From Caldilineales bacterium (GTDB taxonomy: Bacteria; Chloroflexota; Anaerolineae; Caldilineales; Caldilineaceae): DNA of 64,000 nt. The notes beneath the pieces are model-generated. The model was not told where the DNA came from and ran no database searches. It saw only the letters and a program-made list of their open reading frames with translations. The DNA is taken from assembly GCA_012271135.1 (NCBI GenBank), contig JAAXGZ010000097.1, positions 99,936 through 163,935 on the forward strand. Direction: 5' to 3'. This document shows, piece after piece, positions 35,862-44,770 of the stretch (its first letter is position 1; every line of letters begins with the position of its first letter). The translations under genes and the position numbers were made by a program.

Positions 35862-36998
35862 TTAGAGAGTTAGGAAGTCGCGTTGGCCGGTATGGCGCGC
35901 TACTGCGTCGTGATCGAGCTCAAGTCCCAAGCCCGGACTGTCCGGTATGGCCAGATGCCCGTTGGCGTCCAGGCCCCAGGCGCCCACCCGGAGTTCATCC
36001 ACATAGGCCGAACCTGCTATGTACTCCACCAGGTCCGTACCCGGAAATGCGGATGCCAGATGGAGATCCGCCGCCAGTCCGCAGGCGGTGTTCCAACCGT
36101 GGGGGATGTAACGAACCCCAGCATCCTCGGCCATGCGGCCAATGCGGCGGGATTCGGAAATTCCGCCGACTTTGGTGACATCGGGCTGGACGATGTCGAA
36201 ACACCCGCGGTCCAGCCATGGCTTGAAGGTTTGGCGCCGGGTCAGGACCTCGCCGCCGGCAATGGGCAGAGGTGCATGCACACGGAGTTGCTCAAAGTCC
36301 GCCATGGCGTCAGGCGCCAGCGGTTCCTCAAACCAGCCCACATCGTAGTCTGCCAGCATGCGGGCGGTCCGCAGGGCCCACTTGTAGCCTCTGGTCCAGA
36401 AGGCGTCGCTGGCCCCGGCATCCACCATCAACAGGCAGTCGTCACCCACCAGCGACCGCGACTCGCGCACGATCCGCTCGTCCAGACCCTGATCCTCACG
36501 GCCGAAGGGTCCCCAGCCCATCTTGATGGCACGGTATCCCTGGTCACGCAGCGGCAACAGTACGTCGGCCATCCGGTCGGGGTAGTCCATCAGCACCGAG
36601 GCATAGGGCATGACCGTCTCGCGATACCGGCCGCCCAGCAGCCGTCCGACGGGTTGGCCGACAGCCTTGCCCAGAATGTCCCACATGGCAATGTCAACGG
36701 CGCTGATCGCGTGGGTTACCGATCCTCCCCGGCCGGTCCAAAATGTGTGCTGGTGAAGCTTTTCGGCGACTCGCTCCGGTTCCAGTGCGTTTTCGCCGCG
36801 CAACAAAGGCCACACCAGATCAAGCGCACCCTTGACCAGCGCTTCCGACGTGAAGGCGCTGCCCAGGCCGGTTAGGCCTTCCTCCGTGACAACCAAAACC
36901 AACGTGTGGACACAGTCGTCGGCTTGCAGTTCCTCATCCCAGCCGCCTGCCGGAGTTGCCCCCCGCAAGCCGGCACAGCGAATCTCACGAATCCTCAT
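35862..36998 (-). CDS. Enolase-superfamily sugar-acid dehydratase (mandelate racemase type)
   Basis: This 378-residue protein has the capping domain at residues 1-125, then a modified TIM barrel. Metal ligands are visible as VDAGA (Asp), FEEPL (Glu) and IAGGE (Glu). The His-Asp dyad is represented by IPHGWN and IVQPDVTKVGG. The K-x-K motif is reduced to IKMGWG, so the second lysine is missing, as in some acid-sugar dehydratases. It probably dehydrates an aldonate or aldarate. It is the first gene of the minus-strand set down to 31299 and is divergent from the RraA-like gene. Confidence 0.85.
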   Translation of the reverse strand: MRIREIRCAGLRGATPAGGWDEELQADDCVHTLVLVVTEEGLTGLGSAFTSEALVKGALDLVWPLLRGENALEPERVAEKLHQHTFWTGRGGSVTHAISAVDIAMWDILGKAVGQPVGRLLGGRYRETVMPYASVLMDYPDRMADVLLPLRDQGYRAIKMGWGPFGREDQGLDERIVRESRSLVGDDCLLMVDAGASDAFWTRGYKWALRTARMLADYDVGWFEEPLAPDAMADFEQLRVHAPLPIAGGEVLTRRQTFKPWLDRGCFDIVQPDVTKVGGISESRRIGRMAEDAGVRYIPHGWNTACGLAADLHLASAFPGTDLVEYIAGSAYVDELRVGAWGLDANGHLAIPDSPGLGLELDHDAVARHTGQRDFLTL

Positions 36999-37131
36999 GT
37001 CAGCGATCCGGGCGGCTCACCGGTGTTCGGGGCGGTACGTTGGCAGTCGTTGGGTGCACAGGGTTTTTGGTTCGGGCGACCTGGCCTCGGATTACCATTC
37101 TGTTCCGCAACATCCCAAGAGGAATGCAACC

Positions 37132-37818
37132 ATGGAATTGCACTGGACCACCGATGCCGAACTGACGGACCTGATGAAAGAACATCTGTTTCCAGCCGTG
37201 GTGGGAGATGTGATGGACGCGATTGGTCTCGACCATCAGTTCCTGCCCGCCGCCGTAAGACCCATTGAACCGGACATGATCTTGGCCGGCAGGGCCATGC
37301 CCGTGCTGTCCCGCGATGTGAACCGATCCCGCACCAGAACCGGCACCGCCGAACAACCGTTTGGGCTCCTGATGGATGCCTTGGACGACTTGCGACCCCA
37401 TGAAGTGTATCTGGGGACGGGAGGAAGCTTGGATTATGCACTCTGGGGAGAGTTGATGAGTCTGCGAGCGCAGAGGTTGGGAGCCGCAGGGGCTGTCCTG
37501 AACGGTTACCACAGGGATACCGGTGGCATTCTGGAACTCGATTTCCCAACGTTTTCCAAAGGCGCCTATGCTCAGGATCAGGGCGCACGGGGCCAAGTGG
37601 TTGCCTGGAGGATCCCGGTGATGATAGACCAGGTCGAGGTCAAACCTGGTGACCTCCTGTTTGGCGACCGGGATGGCATTTGCGTCATTCCGCAAGCCAG
37701 AGAACGGGAAGTGCTTGCGCTGGCCTGGGACAAGGTCCGGGGCGAAAACACGGTTCGCAACGCGATTCGGGACGGCATGGGCGCTGCCGAGGCATTCAGG
37801 AAGTACGGCATCCTTTGA
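37132..37818 (+). CDS. RraA/HMG-aldolase family protein
   Basis: The 228-residue protein is of the RraA-like fold, which includes 4-hydroxy-4-methyl-2-oxoglutarate (HMG) aldolases and oxaloacetate decarboxylases. Family blocks are VVGDVMDAIG, LGAAGAVLNGYHRDTGGI (with the R-D pair that positions Mg) and VKPGDLLFGDRDGICVIP. ATG at 37132 follows AAGAGG. It lies 133 bp from, and divergent to, the sugar-acid dehydratase gene, so the two probably share control. Retro-aldol cleavage or decarboxylation of the 2-keto acid produced there is a reasonable inference. Confidence 0.82.
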   Translation: MELHWTTDAELTDLMKEHLFPAVVGDVMDAIGLDHQFLPAAVRPIEPDMILAGRAMPVLSRDVNRSRTRTGTAEQPFGLLMDALDDLRPHEVYLGTGGSLDYALWGELMSLRAQRLGAAGAVLNGYHRDTGGILELDFPTFSKGAYAQDQGARGQVVAWRIPVMIDQVEVKPGDLLFGDRDGICVIPQAREREVLALAWDKVRGENTVRNAIRDGMGAAEAFRKYGIL

Positions 37819-37953
37819 CCCTCGGGCTCGTGGATGGCCCGATGGTCTCCGGCTTGGTTGGGGACCGACACGATGTCGTCGGTCCGGGAGAACCGGGAAA
37901 CGGACCGAATCCCTGTCGCCATGTCGGATGCGGGAAACGGTTCCCGGTGTCTC

Positions 37954-38424
37954 TCAGCCGCTTCGCTGGGAACTGCCGAACTGCTCATCCATGTCGGCGC
38001 GGCAGGCACTCCCGATTTCCCCATCGCACGGTGCATCCAACCCTTGCGGATCAACCGAGTCGTCGGTCATTTCCAAATAACATCGACAGATGTAAGCCTT
38101 CTGTCCCAAACCGGGAACTGTCACCTTGACCCAGTTCTCGCTGTTGGTGACCGTCAACCCGTGGGTCTCGGCACCGGCCTTGATGGACATGAACTTGTCC
38201 AGACTCGGCCAGGTCCGCACGTATAGGTCCAACTCCGGCACATCGTCACGAAGCCGGACCGGAACGGGCGGGTTCAGCTGTCGTTCAAACTCCTTTGGTT
38301 CCTCCAGCGGCGGACCGGCCGGAGCCTCGTCCTCTCGGGCGCGCCCCCCGCAGGACGCCAACTGTAGGACCAGGGCAAGCAACACGAGGCTGCCGAGAAT
38401 ACGCAACGGAATATCGAGCTTCAT
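37954..38424 (-). CDS. Small lipoprotein of unknown function
   Basis: The 156-residue protein has a lipoprotein signal (LRILGSLVLLALVLQLASC, Cys25 predicted to be lipidated). A Pro/Glu-rich tether follows, then a domain with THGLTVTNSENWVKVTVPG that resembles a short SH3b-like beta-barrel. Cysteines in YICRCYLE and APCDGEIGSAC may form disulfides outside the cell. No family is recognised with confidence. It lies apart from the ABC binding protein gene upstream (214 bp), so a functional link is uncertain. Confidence 0.65.
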   Translation of the reverse strand: MKLDIPLRILGSLVLLALVLQLASCGGRAREDEAPAGPPLEEPKEFERQLNPPVPVRLRDDVPELDLYVRTWPSLDKFMSIKAGAETHGLTVTNSENWVKVTVPGLGQKAYICRCYLEMTDDSVDPQGLDAPCDGEIGSACRADMDEQFGSSQRSG

Positions 38425-38638
38425 GTCCCTGAAATTCCATCAACAATCCAATTGGCGGCCCCCTTCGGACGCCTGGACAAAATAACCTGAGCGGATTCGC
38501 CCGGGATGCCGACCATGAGACGCCGCACATGGACCATGTGTCGTCCAGCAGGAAGATGGGACGTCATGTCTCATTCCGGCGCCGGGACCATCCACGCATG
38601 GTGGACAGCCCCGGCGGTATTGGATTGCAGTCGAAATG

Positions 38639-40390
38639 TTAGTTGCCGGTCGGGTTCAGACTGAACATCACGTACTTGAATTCCGGCCACCAGGTGAACG
38701 GAACCGCGTAGACATTGTCCGATGTCGGCCATCCATCCCAGTAGTGCCAATTGAACGGCATCACGTAGGTGGTCTGGACAATCGCCAGCCCCGGCAGGTG
38801 TTCGAAGTACAGGCGCACAGCCTGCCGATACAGGTCCTCGATGGCCGGATCGTTCGGGCTCATCTGTTCAATCTGGTTCATCACTTCGGTCAATTCGGGG
38901 ATGTTGACGCGCCACCGGTTGCCGGTATTGGTCTTCTCGCCAATCGGGGTGATGTTGGTGTGCTTCCAGTCCGAGAACGTCAACGGCCCCTCGGCCCAGT
39001 CGCCGCAGAACCAGTGGGAGCTTATGTCGAAATTACCGTTGTCCAGGGAGTCCCACATGGCCTGACCCTCGATCCGCTTGACATTGGCCTTGATGCCTAT
39101 CTTGGCCAATTCCTCGGACAGGTCGAAGGCGATGTTGTACTCGGTGTTGGCAAAACCCGGGACATTGATCTGGAACTCCATCGGGTTGCCTTCGCCATCA
39201 ATGCGGATGCCGTCGTTGCCGGGCATGAAGCCCAGTTCGTCGAGGATCGCATTGCCCCGGTCGATGTCGTAGTCAAGCTCGAACTCGGCCCGGATGTCCT
39301 CGAAGGAGTACTTGTCGTGCACGCCCCAGTCGGCCCAGGGGAAGCGCGCCGGAACCGTCGGCACGCCAAACAGGAGATCGGCCACCTTTTGCCGATTCAC
39401 CGCGGCGTTGATGGCGTGGCGCACCTCCGGCAGCGACAACGGGTACTTGGCGTTGTTGAACCAGATCGCCCGCGGACACGGATCGCGCCAGCCGGCCAGC
39501 TGGATCGCCGGGTTGGCGTCCACCGCAGCCTGCATCAGGGTGGCGTCGCCCAGTGCATGGGGGTGATCAATCTTGTTGACCTTGACGTCGGCAATCTCGG
39601 TTTCCGGCACCCGCTCCAAGCGCGTGACGTAGTAGGTGGGCCCCACTTCAACACCCATGCCGTCCATGCCCCAATAGTTCTCGTCCTTGACCCAGATGTT
39701 CATCGCCTGATCCGGAAACTCCTGGTGAAGCTTGTACGGACCGGTAAACACCGGAGGATAATTCTTGAACTCAAGCGGATCGTTGCCTTCCCACACGTGC
39801 TTTGCCTGAACCGGGAAACCCCAGGCCCGGGCGAAATTCATGTGGAAGCGCGGGTTCGACTTCGTGAGATTGATGACCGCAGTATGGTCGTCGGATGCCT
39901 CGACAGAGGCGACCCACTCCTGCATGGTCGAACCCATCCGCAACGCGATCTCGCTCTGCACCATTTCAATCGTGAACTTGACATCGTGCGCCGTAAAGGG
40001 TGTGCCGTCGTTCCAATGAGCCTCGGGCCGGGTCTTGATGGTCAGCTGTGTGAAGTCGTCGTTGTAGTCGTAACTCTCCGCCAACCAATAGACGAATTCG
40101 CCGGTGGCCCAGTTGATGTTGAAGAGATGCTCCTGGGCCGCCTGCCAGATACCGGGGGCCGCGGCATTCGGGGCCAACAGGTTGTAGCTCTCCCAGACAT
40201 CCCAATTGCCGCCGATTTCATTGACAATGACGGTCTCGTTGCGCGGTGTGGGAACGTACTCGCCGGCTACGCCTTCGTCGACCTCTGCCACAGGTTCGGG
40301 AGCACCGGTATCGGCCGGCGGGGCAACCGCACAACCGGCCAACGCCGCCAATGCCAGCATCAGCAATAAGGGCAACAATCTCAACTTCAT
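38639..40390 (-). CDS. ABC transporter substrate-binding lipoprotein, family 5
   Basis: This binding protein has 583 residues and is of the dipeptide/oligopeptide/opine type. It opens with a signal peptide and lipobox (LALAALAGC) and an acidic linker. Family blocks include LAESYDYNDDFTQLTIKTRP, HWNDGTPFTAHDVKFTIE and VRHAINAAVNRQKVADLLFG. It is lipid-anchored outside the membrane. The matching permeases and ATPases are encoded on the plus strand from 41852, beyond a Gfo/Idh gene, so the locus is split. Ligands of family 5 proteins include peptides, sugars and opines; the Gfo/Idh neighbour hints at a sugar derivative. Confidence 0.9.
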   Translation of the reverse strand: MKLRLLPLLLMLALAALAGCAVAPPADTGAPEPVAEVDEGVAGEYVPTPRNETVIVNEIGGNWDVWESYNLLAPNAAAPGIWQAAQEHLFNINWATGEFVYWLAESYDYNDDFTQLTIKTRPEAHWNDGTPFTAHDVKFTIEMVQSEIALRMGSTMQEWVASVEASDDHTAVINLTKSNPRFHMNFARAWGFPVQAKHVWEGNDPLEFKNYPPVFTGPYKLHQEFPDQAMNIWVKDENYWGMDGMGVEVGPTYYVTRLERVPETEIADVKVNKIDHPHALGDATLMQAAVDANPAIQLAGWRDPCPRAIWFNNAKYPLSLPEVRHAINAAVNRQKVADLLFGVPTVPARFPWADWGVHDKYSFEDIRAEFELDYDIDRGNAILDELGFMPGNDGIRIDGEGNPMEFQINVPGFANTEYNIAFDLSEELAKIGIKANVKRIEGQAMWDSLDNGNFDISSHWFCGDWAEGPLTFSDWKHTNITPIGEKTNTGNRWRVNIPELTEVMNQIEQMSPNDPAIEDLYRQAVRLYFEHLPGLAIVQTTYVMPFNWHYWDGWPTSDNVYAVPFTWWPEFKYVMFSLNPTGN

Positions 40391-40594
40391 GGCTTCACTC
40401 CTGACAAAATTAAGGAAACAAAGAACAACGGGCGCGATCCAGTCTTGGCTGCGTTCACGCCGAAGCCGGGAGGTCGCGCCGTCCCTTGGCGTGTGCCGAC
40501 CCTAAATCGGATGCAACCGACCCGGCCGCTGAATTGAAGTCCTGAACGGCTCAAGTTAGCACGGATCCGCAAACTGTACAAACACAAAGACCTT

Positions 40595-41665
40595 TCAGGG
40601 AGGTGGCAGGGGCATCGAAACCGGGACCTCGCGCCCCCCTTGCCTGGAGGAATCGAGAAGGCCTTGGATGATCACGTTGGTCATCAGCGCCTGCCACGGA
40701 TCAATCGGCGAGGGTCCGCCGGATTCGATTGCGGCATAGAAGGCTTCGCACTCCCGCTGGAACTGCACGTGCTGATGACTCGCCTCCACACCCAGACTGA
40801 TGTCCGACAGGACACCCCAACTGTCGCGGAAGACGGTGAGCTCCGGGGTCAGGCGCAGTCCCCCTTCCCGTCCCAGTACGAATGTTTCGCCGACCGAATC
40901 CATGTGCATGGCCCACACCGACTTGATCACCATGGCCGCACCGTTGTCGAAACGAACCCAGCCGGCACCAAACTCCTCCACGTCAAGCTGCGCGGGATCC
41001 CATTGCCAGTGCACACCCCGGGTCGGAGGGCCGCCATGGCCGATGTGGGTCAGGGTCATTCCGCTGACTGACACCGGCTGCGGATGATCCATGAGCCAAA
41101 GCACGGCATCCAGGGCGTAGACCCCGATGTCGGCCGTCGCGCCAAATCCGGCGGTCTTCTCGGAAATGAAGGTGCGGCCGGGAATGCCCCGGCGACGCTG
41201 GGCTACGGTTTCCGCATAGTAGATGTCCCCGAGGTCGCCGCTCTCCACCACTTCGCGCGCGGTCATCAGATCGTCGGAAAACCGTGTCTTGATGGCGCAC
41301 ATGAGCAAACGGTCATTGTCGCGCGAGGCCTTGACCATGTCCGTGGCGTGATCGAGACGGGCCGCCATGGGCTTTTCCACAATCACATGTTTGCCGGCAT
41401 TCAGGGCATCTACGGTCGGATCGCGGTGCGCCTGGTTGAACGTGCACACATGGACCGCATCCAGATCGTCCTGGGCCACCAAATCCCGGTGCGAGTCGAA
41501 CGCCTGGGGAATGCCGTAGAGGTCGGCCATTTCCCGAGCCTTGCCCGGAACAACATCCGCGACCGCCGCGACCTCCACATGATCGAGGGTTTGCAGGGCG
41601 CGCAGGTGGGCGCGCGCGATGCCGCCGGCACCGACGATCCCGGCGCGAAAAGAGACAGGACTCAT
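40595..41665 (-). CDS. Gfo/Idh/MocA family oxidoreductase
   Basis: The 356-residue protein has the N-terminal NAD(P) motif AGIVGAGGIARAHLRAL and the family signature VEKPMAARLDHA near residue 95. The C-terminal domain has the candidate catalytic block TADIGVYALDAVLWL. ATG at 41665 matches the family start; the frame extends far upstream without similarity. It is encoded between the family 5 binding protein and the divergent permease genes, so it probably oxidises the imported sugar or sugar derivative. Confidence 0.85.
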   Translation of the reverse strand: MSPVSFRAGIVGAGGIARAHLRALQTLDHVEVAAVADVVPGKAREMADLYGIPQAFDSHRDLVAQDDLDAVHVCTFNQAHRDPTVDALNAGKHVIVEKPMAARLDHATDMVKASRDNDRLLMCAIKTRFSDDLMTAREVVESGDLGDIYYAETVAQRRRGIPGRTFISEKTAGFGATADIGVYALDAVLWLMDHPQPVSVSGMTLTHIGHGGPPTRGVHWQWDPAQLDVEEFGAGWVRFDNGAAMVIKSVWAMHMDSVGETFVLGREGGLRLTPELTVFRDSWGVLSDISLGVEASHQHVQFQRECEAFYAAIESGGPSPIDPWQALMTNVIIQGLLDSSRQGGREVPVSMPLPPP

Positions 41666-41851
41666 GATGGGTTTCGACGTTGGGGGGAGAGGAAGGACAC
41701 GGAGCCAAGGACCGCTGAAGTTTGCCTCCGACGGCCCTGAACACGCGGTGGTTGTAGTATACAAGCTGCTTGCCGGGCGTTGTCGCCGACCTGCACCGCC
41801 TTCAGGCCATCCCCTGTCCCCGACCTGCCCACCCCGAACCAACCAGGTGTG

Positions 41852-42871
41852 ATGAAGCCGCTCGTCTCGTACGTGATCACTAGGGCGTTGATGTTCCTCC
41901 TGAGCATCTGGGGCGCCTTCACACTCGCTTTCTTCTTCTTCCACCTGATCCCGGGCGACCCCGTGTCGGCCTATTTGCAGCAGTTGGAACAGCAGTTTTC
42001 GCAGACAGTTGACGCGGCCGATGCCGCGGCCATGGCCGCGGAGATGAAGGCCAGGCTGGGCATCGACGGTTCGCTGCCCGAACAGTATTGGCGGTTTCTG
42101 GGCAACGTGTTCATCCGGTTCGACCTGGGGCCTTCGTTCATCAACTTCCCCAAGCCAGCCCTGGAACACATCCTGGAGAAGCTCCCTTGGACCCTTTGGC
42201 TGCTCGGGACGTCCACCATCATCTCGTGGATCCTGGGTTTCGTCGTAGGCGGCATCATCGGCACCTTCCGAAACAACTTCGCTTCGCAGTTTCTGATCAA
42301 TTTTTCGCTGGTTATATCGCAGATTCCCTCCTATTTCACTGCGTTATTCGCTCTTTTCTTGTTTGGGTACTGGTTCGTGTTGCTGCCCACCAAGGGCGCG
42401 TACGATCCCAGTATCGAAAAGGACCTGCTCAATCCCCGCTTCCTGCTCTCCGTGGCCCGTTATGCCATCATGCCGGCCATGGCGGTGGTCATGGTGGGTG
42501 TGGCCGGCACGCTGATTTCGACGCGATCCTTGGTGACCACCATCCTTGGTGACGACTATCTTCAGTTTGCCCATGCCAAGGGGTTGCGCCGGTCTCACAT
42601 TCTGATGCGCTACGTGCTGCGCAACGCCATGCTGCCCCAAATCACCGGTCTTGCACTGTCCCTGGGCTTTGTTTTGAACGGGTTCTACCTGGTCGAAATC
42701 ATCTTCAACTATCCCGGGATGGGATCACTCTTCCTCTCGGCCATCCGGCTTCTCGACTACAACCTGATTTTGGGAATTGTGCTCATGAGCATCACGGTGG
42801 TGCTCGCAGCCACGTTCATCATCGACTTGCTCCTGCCCCTAATCGATCCCAGAATCAAGTTGAGCGACTGA
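41852..42871 (+). CDS. ABC transporter permease, DppB/OppB type
   Basis: The 339-residue inner-membrane permease starts with the typical N-terminal helix (YVITRALMFLLSIWGAFTLAFF) and the LIPGDPVSAYLQQ periplasmic loop. Five further helices follow, and the cytoplasmic EAA loop includes YLQFAHAKGLRRSHI. It forms the pore with the DppC-type protein 7 bp downstream. ATG at 41852 follows AGGTGTG closely. It is the first gene of a four-gene plus-strand operon. Confidence 0.92.
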   Translation: MKPLVSYVITRALMFLLSIWGAFTLAFFFFHLIPGDPVSAYLQQLEQQFSQTVDAADAAAMAAEMKARLGIDGSLPEQYWRFLGNVFIRFDLGPSFINFPKPALEHILEKLPWTLWLLGTSTIISWILGFVVGGIIGTFRNNFASQFLINFSLVISQIPSYFTALFALFLFGYWFVLLPTKGAYDPSIEKDLLNPRFLLSVARYAIMPAMAVVMVGVAGTLISTRSLVTTILGDDYLQFAHAKGLRRSHILMRYVLRNAMLPQITGLALSLGFVLNGFYLVEIIFNYPGMGSLFLSAIRLLDYNLILGIVLMSITVVLAATFIIDLLLPLIDPRIKLSD

Positions 42872-42878
42872 CGGTACC

Positions 42879-43748
42879 ATGTTCGTCGTTGACGCCTGGA
42901 AACGCAGCGGCTATTTCCGCGTGGGCGGCATCATGCTCGCGGTGTTGCTTGCAATCGCCGTACTGCAGCCGTGGCTGAGCCAGCTTGCGCTCCAAAATCC
43001 CGATGTGTCCCCCATGTCGATGGGCACCTTCGAACCGTACGCCGATCCTTCGCTGCGCCACCCTGCGGGCACCGACAAGCTGGGCCGGGACATGCTGGCC
43101 CTGCTGTTTCTCGGGATTCGGGTTTCGATGCTGATTGCCCTGATCGCGGGTTGCACCGCCACCGGCATCGGCATCTCGCTCGGATTCATCGCCGGCTACA
43201 AGGGAGGATGGGTCGATGCGGTGCTGCGCACCGGCACGGACATGGTGTTGGTCATTCCCAGCCTGCCGCTGCTGATCGCGTTGGCGGCCTATCTGCCCAC
43301 GATCAGCATTCCGGTCATGTCCTTGCTGCTGGCCGCATTCGCCTGGCCGTTCACCACGCGCATCATCCGCTCGCAGGTGCTTACGCTTAAACAACGGCCT
43401 TTCGTAGACTTGGCCCGCACCAGCGATCAGGGCGACATGAGCATCATCTTCCTGGAAATCCTGCCGAACCTGCTGCCGTTCCTGGGGGTGTCCGTAGCCG
43501 TGGGCATGAGTTCCGCCATGCTGGCCGAAATCGGCCTGCAGCTGATTGGCCTAGGGCCGGCCAGCATCAACACCTTGGGCCTCATGGTCCAGCAATCCGT
43601 ACAGTCCGGGGTCCTGGCCATTGGCAAGTGGTGGATCCTGTTTGCACCGGTAAGTTGCCTGATCGCGTTCTTCGTTGCGCTCAATCTGATCAACATCGGT
43701 CTTGAGAGCGCGTTCAACCCGCGTCTCCGATCTGTAACCGGAGATTGA
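42879..43748 (+). CDS. ABC transporter permease, DppC/OppC type
   Basis: This 289-residue permease has an N-terminal helix (VGGIMLAVLLAIAVLQPWL), a periplasmic segment with HPAGTDKLGRDMLALLFLGIR (the DppC signature) and then the BPD transport domain with five helices. The EAA-like loop is FVDLARTSDQGDMSIIFLEI. It is co-transcribed with the DppB-type gene and the two ATPases; the first ATPase starts 2 bp after its stop. Confidence 0.92.
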   Translation: MFVVDAWKRSGYFRVGGIMLAVLLAIAVLQPWLSQLALQNPDVSPMSMGTFEPYADPSLRHPAGTDKLGRDMLALLFLGIRVSMLIALIAGCTATGIGISLGFIAGYKGGWVDAVLRTGTDMVLVIPSLPLLIALAAYLPTISIPVMSLLLAAFAWPFTTRIIRSQVLTLKQRPFVDLARTSDQGDMSIIFLEILPNLLPFLGVSVAVGMSSAMLAEIGLQLIGLGPASINTLGLMVQQSVQSGVLAIGKWWILFAPVSCLIAFFVALNLINIGLESAFNPRLRSVTGD

Positions 43749-43750
43749 CA

Positions 43751-44770
43751 ATGACAGACGCGAGGCCCCTCCTCACAATTGAAGACATGCGCATCCACTA
43801 TGACAGCGTGCGGGGAGCGTACAAGGTGGTGGACGGGGTGGACGTCGAGGTGCATCGCAACGAGATCTTCGGCCTCGCCGGGGAATCGGGATGCGGGAAG
43901 TCCACATTGGTGGAAGGCATTCTTCGCCTGATCGAACCTCCCGGCCACATCCATTCCGGGACCGCGTTGTTCCGTCCGTTCCCGGAGGATCCGGAACGGA
44001 GCCTGGATCTCGTGCAACTCGACTATCACGAAATGCGCGAGATCCGCTGGAAGCACTTGTCGTACATCCCGCAGGGTTCCATGAACTCCCTCAACCCGGT
44101 CATGCGAATCCGGGACCAGATGACGGATGTGGTGATGCACCACGAACCCGGTGGCCAGAACGAGATCAATCGCAACATTGCAGCCGCCTTGGAAATGGTC
44201 GGTCTGCCCGAGTCGCTGGGCGCCCTGTATCCGCACGAACTGTCCGGCGGCATGAAACAGCGAGTCTGCATCGCGATGTCGATGCTCCTGCAGCCGGCGC
44301 TCGTCGTGGCCGATGAACCGACCACGGCGTTGGACGTCAACGTGCAAAGGGCAGTCCTGGAAACCATTGCCCACCTCCGCGATCAGATGGGGGCCGCAGT
44401 CATTTTCGTTTCGCACGACCTGGCCGTCCACGCCGAACTGGTCGACCGCATGGCCATCATGTATGCCGGTGTCGTAATGGAACTCGGCACGGTCTACGAA
44501 ATCTTCGACAACCCCCAACATCCGTACACCAAACGGCTGATCCACTCCATCCCCGCCCTTGGCGGGCCCCGCGAACGGCTTGAATCCATCCCGGGCATGG
44601 CTCCGTCACCGCTGGCGTGGCCGGAGGGATGCCGCTTTCATCCGCGGTGTCCCGATGCCGTGCCGGCGTGCAGTTCGGCTACGCCCCGCACCATCGAACT
44701 GGACACCGGACGCAAGGTTACCTGCCATCTCTTCGATCCGGACATCGACCTGGAGCAAGGTTCAGCATGA
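43751..44770 (+). CDS. ABC transporter ATPase, DppD/OppD type
   Basis: The 339-residue cytosolic ATPase has Walker A GESGCGKST (44-52), signature LSGGMKQR, Walker B LVVADEPTTALD and H-loop VSHDL. The C-terminal oligopeptide ATPase extension contains HPYTKRLIHSIP and the cysteine cluster CRFHPRCPDAVPAC seen in DppD/OppD. ATG at 43751 is preferred over a TTG two codons earlier. The stop overlaps the next ATPase start (ATGA), indicating coupled synthesis of the heterodimer. Confidence 0.93.
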   Translation: MTDARPLLTIEDMRIHYDSVRGAYKVVDGVDVEVHRNEIFGLAGESGCGKSTLVEGILRLIEPPGHIHSGTALFRPFPEDPERSLDLVQLDYHEMREIRWKHLSYIPQGSMNSLNPVMRIRDQMTDVVMHHEPGGQNEINRNIAAALEMVGLPESLGALYPHELSGGMKQRVCIAMSMLLQPALVVADEPTTALDVNVQRAVLETIAHLRDQMGAAVIFVSHDLAVHAELVDRMAIMYAGVVMELGTVYEIFDNPQHPYTKRLIHSIPALGGPRERLESIPGMAPSPLAWPEGCRFHPRCPDAVPACSSATPRTIELDTGRKVTCHLFDPDIDLEQGSA

